A stretch of DNA of 30,660 nucleotides from a virus: positions 1-30,660 of the IMG/VR virus record IMGVR_UViG_3300024348_003972; one strand, 5' to 3'. Shown here piece after piece: positions 29,497 through 30,660 of this stretch (positions within the stretch are counted from its first letter, which is position 1; each line of letters opens with the position of its first letter). The notes beneath the pieces are model-generated. The model ran no database searches, was not told the origin of the DNA, and saw only the letters and a program-made list of their open reading frames with translations. The position numbers were made by a program, and so were the translations under genes.

Positions 29497-30660
29497 TAAG
29501 CAACGAGCTTTCTTAGTGCAGCTACTCTAATTGCAATTTTTCTTGCTCGACCGCTAGTATTATCAAAAACTCTTAGGTAAATGTATTCTTCATTTCTTGA
29601 TTGATTGAATACAAAATAGTCAACCGGCGCGACTAATCCATAGTAAGTATTATGAGATGCAATATAAAGCATTTCATTTGGAGTGGTTGCTCTCTTACTA
29701 TCAAATCTTTCTAAACGGAATCTTGTAAGACCTAATCCATCGATTGGTTCATCAATTTTAAATCCATTAATTGAATTCCAATATGCATCCCTTGCTGGTA
29801 AAAATACTGGTGTAGATTTTCTTCTATTAAATCTATCCATTTGATCTGGAGAAAGTGCGATATCTGTAATTTGACCTCTCTTAAATATCTTAGTAACATA
29901 CGTTCCACCAGGAAGACGTCCTTCTAGTGCAGTTTTGTATTGATCATCTAAGAAAGTTTCTACACTTGGACCAAACCTCTCTTCATTTTGTGCTCGTTGA
30001 ACTTGGCGCTCTGCTTCTAATCTTTCGCGTTCTTCTCTTTCGGTACGTTCTCTTTCCTCGCGCTCAGCTCTCATTCTCGCTGCAACGTCTGGATCAATTA
30101 GACCTATAATAAAATCTTTAACTATTCGCCAATCAGTTGAACTATATCTACTTCGAATTACAGTTGAATCGTCCTCGATTCCTGGGATTTGTACAGGATC
30201 CACTTTAACAAATTGAGCTTTAATTGCCTCAGGAGTATTATTACAATTTCTGGTGTCAAATGAAGTAAGTTGATTTATGTCGCTGCCTCTTTCCACCCAA
30301 TCAATATAGTTTGGAACAGAAATTGCAATCGCGTGATCACGATAAACTCCGGCTAATACTCTAACTGGAATTGAAGTATCTCTAGTGTTTGCGTATTGTC
30401 TAACATAAACAAGATCCCCAATTTCTGGTTGATCATCCCAAACAATTCCTCTTTCAACACCATATGCTCTTGCTCGTTCAGCAGCTTCTCGGTTTTCTCT
30501 TTCTCTACGTTCTCTTTCCAATCTTTCTCTTTCAGCTGGATCAAATCTAGCCATTACATCGGCTGGTAAAATAGCTTTAAGTTCATCATCGATTCCAAAA
30601 TTTCTTGGAGTTACGCTGCTATAACTAATATTATTGTCTAGAAAATTTGTTGCAAATCTA
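29493..30660 (-). CDS. Arg/Glu-rich coiled-coil protein, 5' end beyond the window
   Basis: At least 389 residues. The frame has an ATG at 30554 but stays open upstream to the window edge (DELKAILPADV precedes that Met), so the ATG is probably internal. Two Arg/Glu-rich helices (FDPAERERLERERRER and MRAEREERERTEREER) flank a beta-rich domain with DLVYVRQYANTRD. The C-terminal ~160 residues are basic and beta-rich. Charged single helices as spacers are known in structural and scaffold-type proteins. Its strand opposes the enzyme operon with a four-base overlap of the stop codons. Function not recognised. Confidence 0.65.
   Translation of the reverse strand, partial: RFATNFLDNNISYSSVTPRNFGIDDELKAILPADVMARFDPAERERLERERRERENREAAERARAYGVERGIVWDDQPEIGDLVYVRQYANTRDTSIPVRVLAGVYRDHAIAISVPNYIDWVERGSDINQLTSFDTRNCNNTPEAIKAQFVKVDPVQIPGIEDDSTVIRSRYSSTDWRIVKDFIIGLIDPDVAARMRAEREERERTEREERERLEAERQVQRAQNEERFGPSVETFLDDQYKTALEGRLPGGTYVTKIFKRGQITDIALSPDQMDRFNRRKSTPVFLPARDAYWNSINGFKIDEPIDGLGLTRFRLERFDSKRATTPNEMLYIASHNTYYGLVAPVDYFVFNQSRNEEYIYLRVFDNTSGRARKIAIRVAALRKLVAY

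Overview
The window is a dense, AT-rich stretch of a large tailed-phage genome. It holds about 40 genes, no gap over 100 bases, no tRNA or rRNA, and no integrase or transposase. A Bacteroidota host, probably Flavobacteriia-like, is suggested by three things: a Bacteroidota-type ribosomal protein bS21, a DUF3127 protein, and the near absence of Shine-Dalgarno sequences. A T4-like myovirus is suggested by a gp26-like baseplate protein, an ATP ligase resembling T4 gp30 (adenylated lysine at residue 160), a recurring late-promoter-like ATAAATAA box (compare T4 TATAAATA) and a phage sigma factor.

Layout. 1-2125: sigma factor and three small membrane proteins. 2159-9794: structural and baseplate genes on the + strand, in units that each begin with a late box. 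9820-10784: an FkbM methyltransferase with its own TATAAT promoter, flanked by two strong terminators, then a glycosyltransferase with its own TATAAT promoter. 11891-18491: a late unit of three big virion-type proteins followed by bS21 and a NUDIX hydrolase. 18499-24314: early/middle-type genes behind GTATAAT boxes (unknown acidic protein, DNA ligase, guanylate kinase, DUF3127 SSB-like protein, DEDDh exonuclease, UV-damage endonuclease, KTSC protein, small proteins). 24337-25663: a bidirectional terminator and a leftward late unit with an acidic protein and a spanin-like pair. 25675-29496: a zincless Nei-like DNA glycosylase, a HAD phosphatase, a nucleotidyltransferase, a metallophosphoesterase and a PD-(D/E)XK nuclease. 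29493-end: a leftward Arg/Glu-rich coiled-coil protein that runs off the window.

Two box types partition the genes. ATAAATAA boxes lie 15-22 bases before structural and lysis genes. GTATAAT or GTATATT boxes lie before DNA-metabolism and modification genes, three of them so close to the ATG that the mRNAs would be leaderless. Several genes in late units, including NUDIX, HAD and nucleotidyltransferase enzymes, share a short N-terminal leader like the T4 capsid-targeting propeptide. I infer that this phage may package a set of nucleic-acid and nucleotide enzymes in its head. That leader set and the two-class promoter map are the most interesting signals here.
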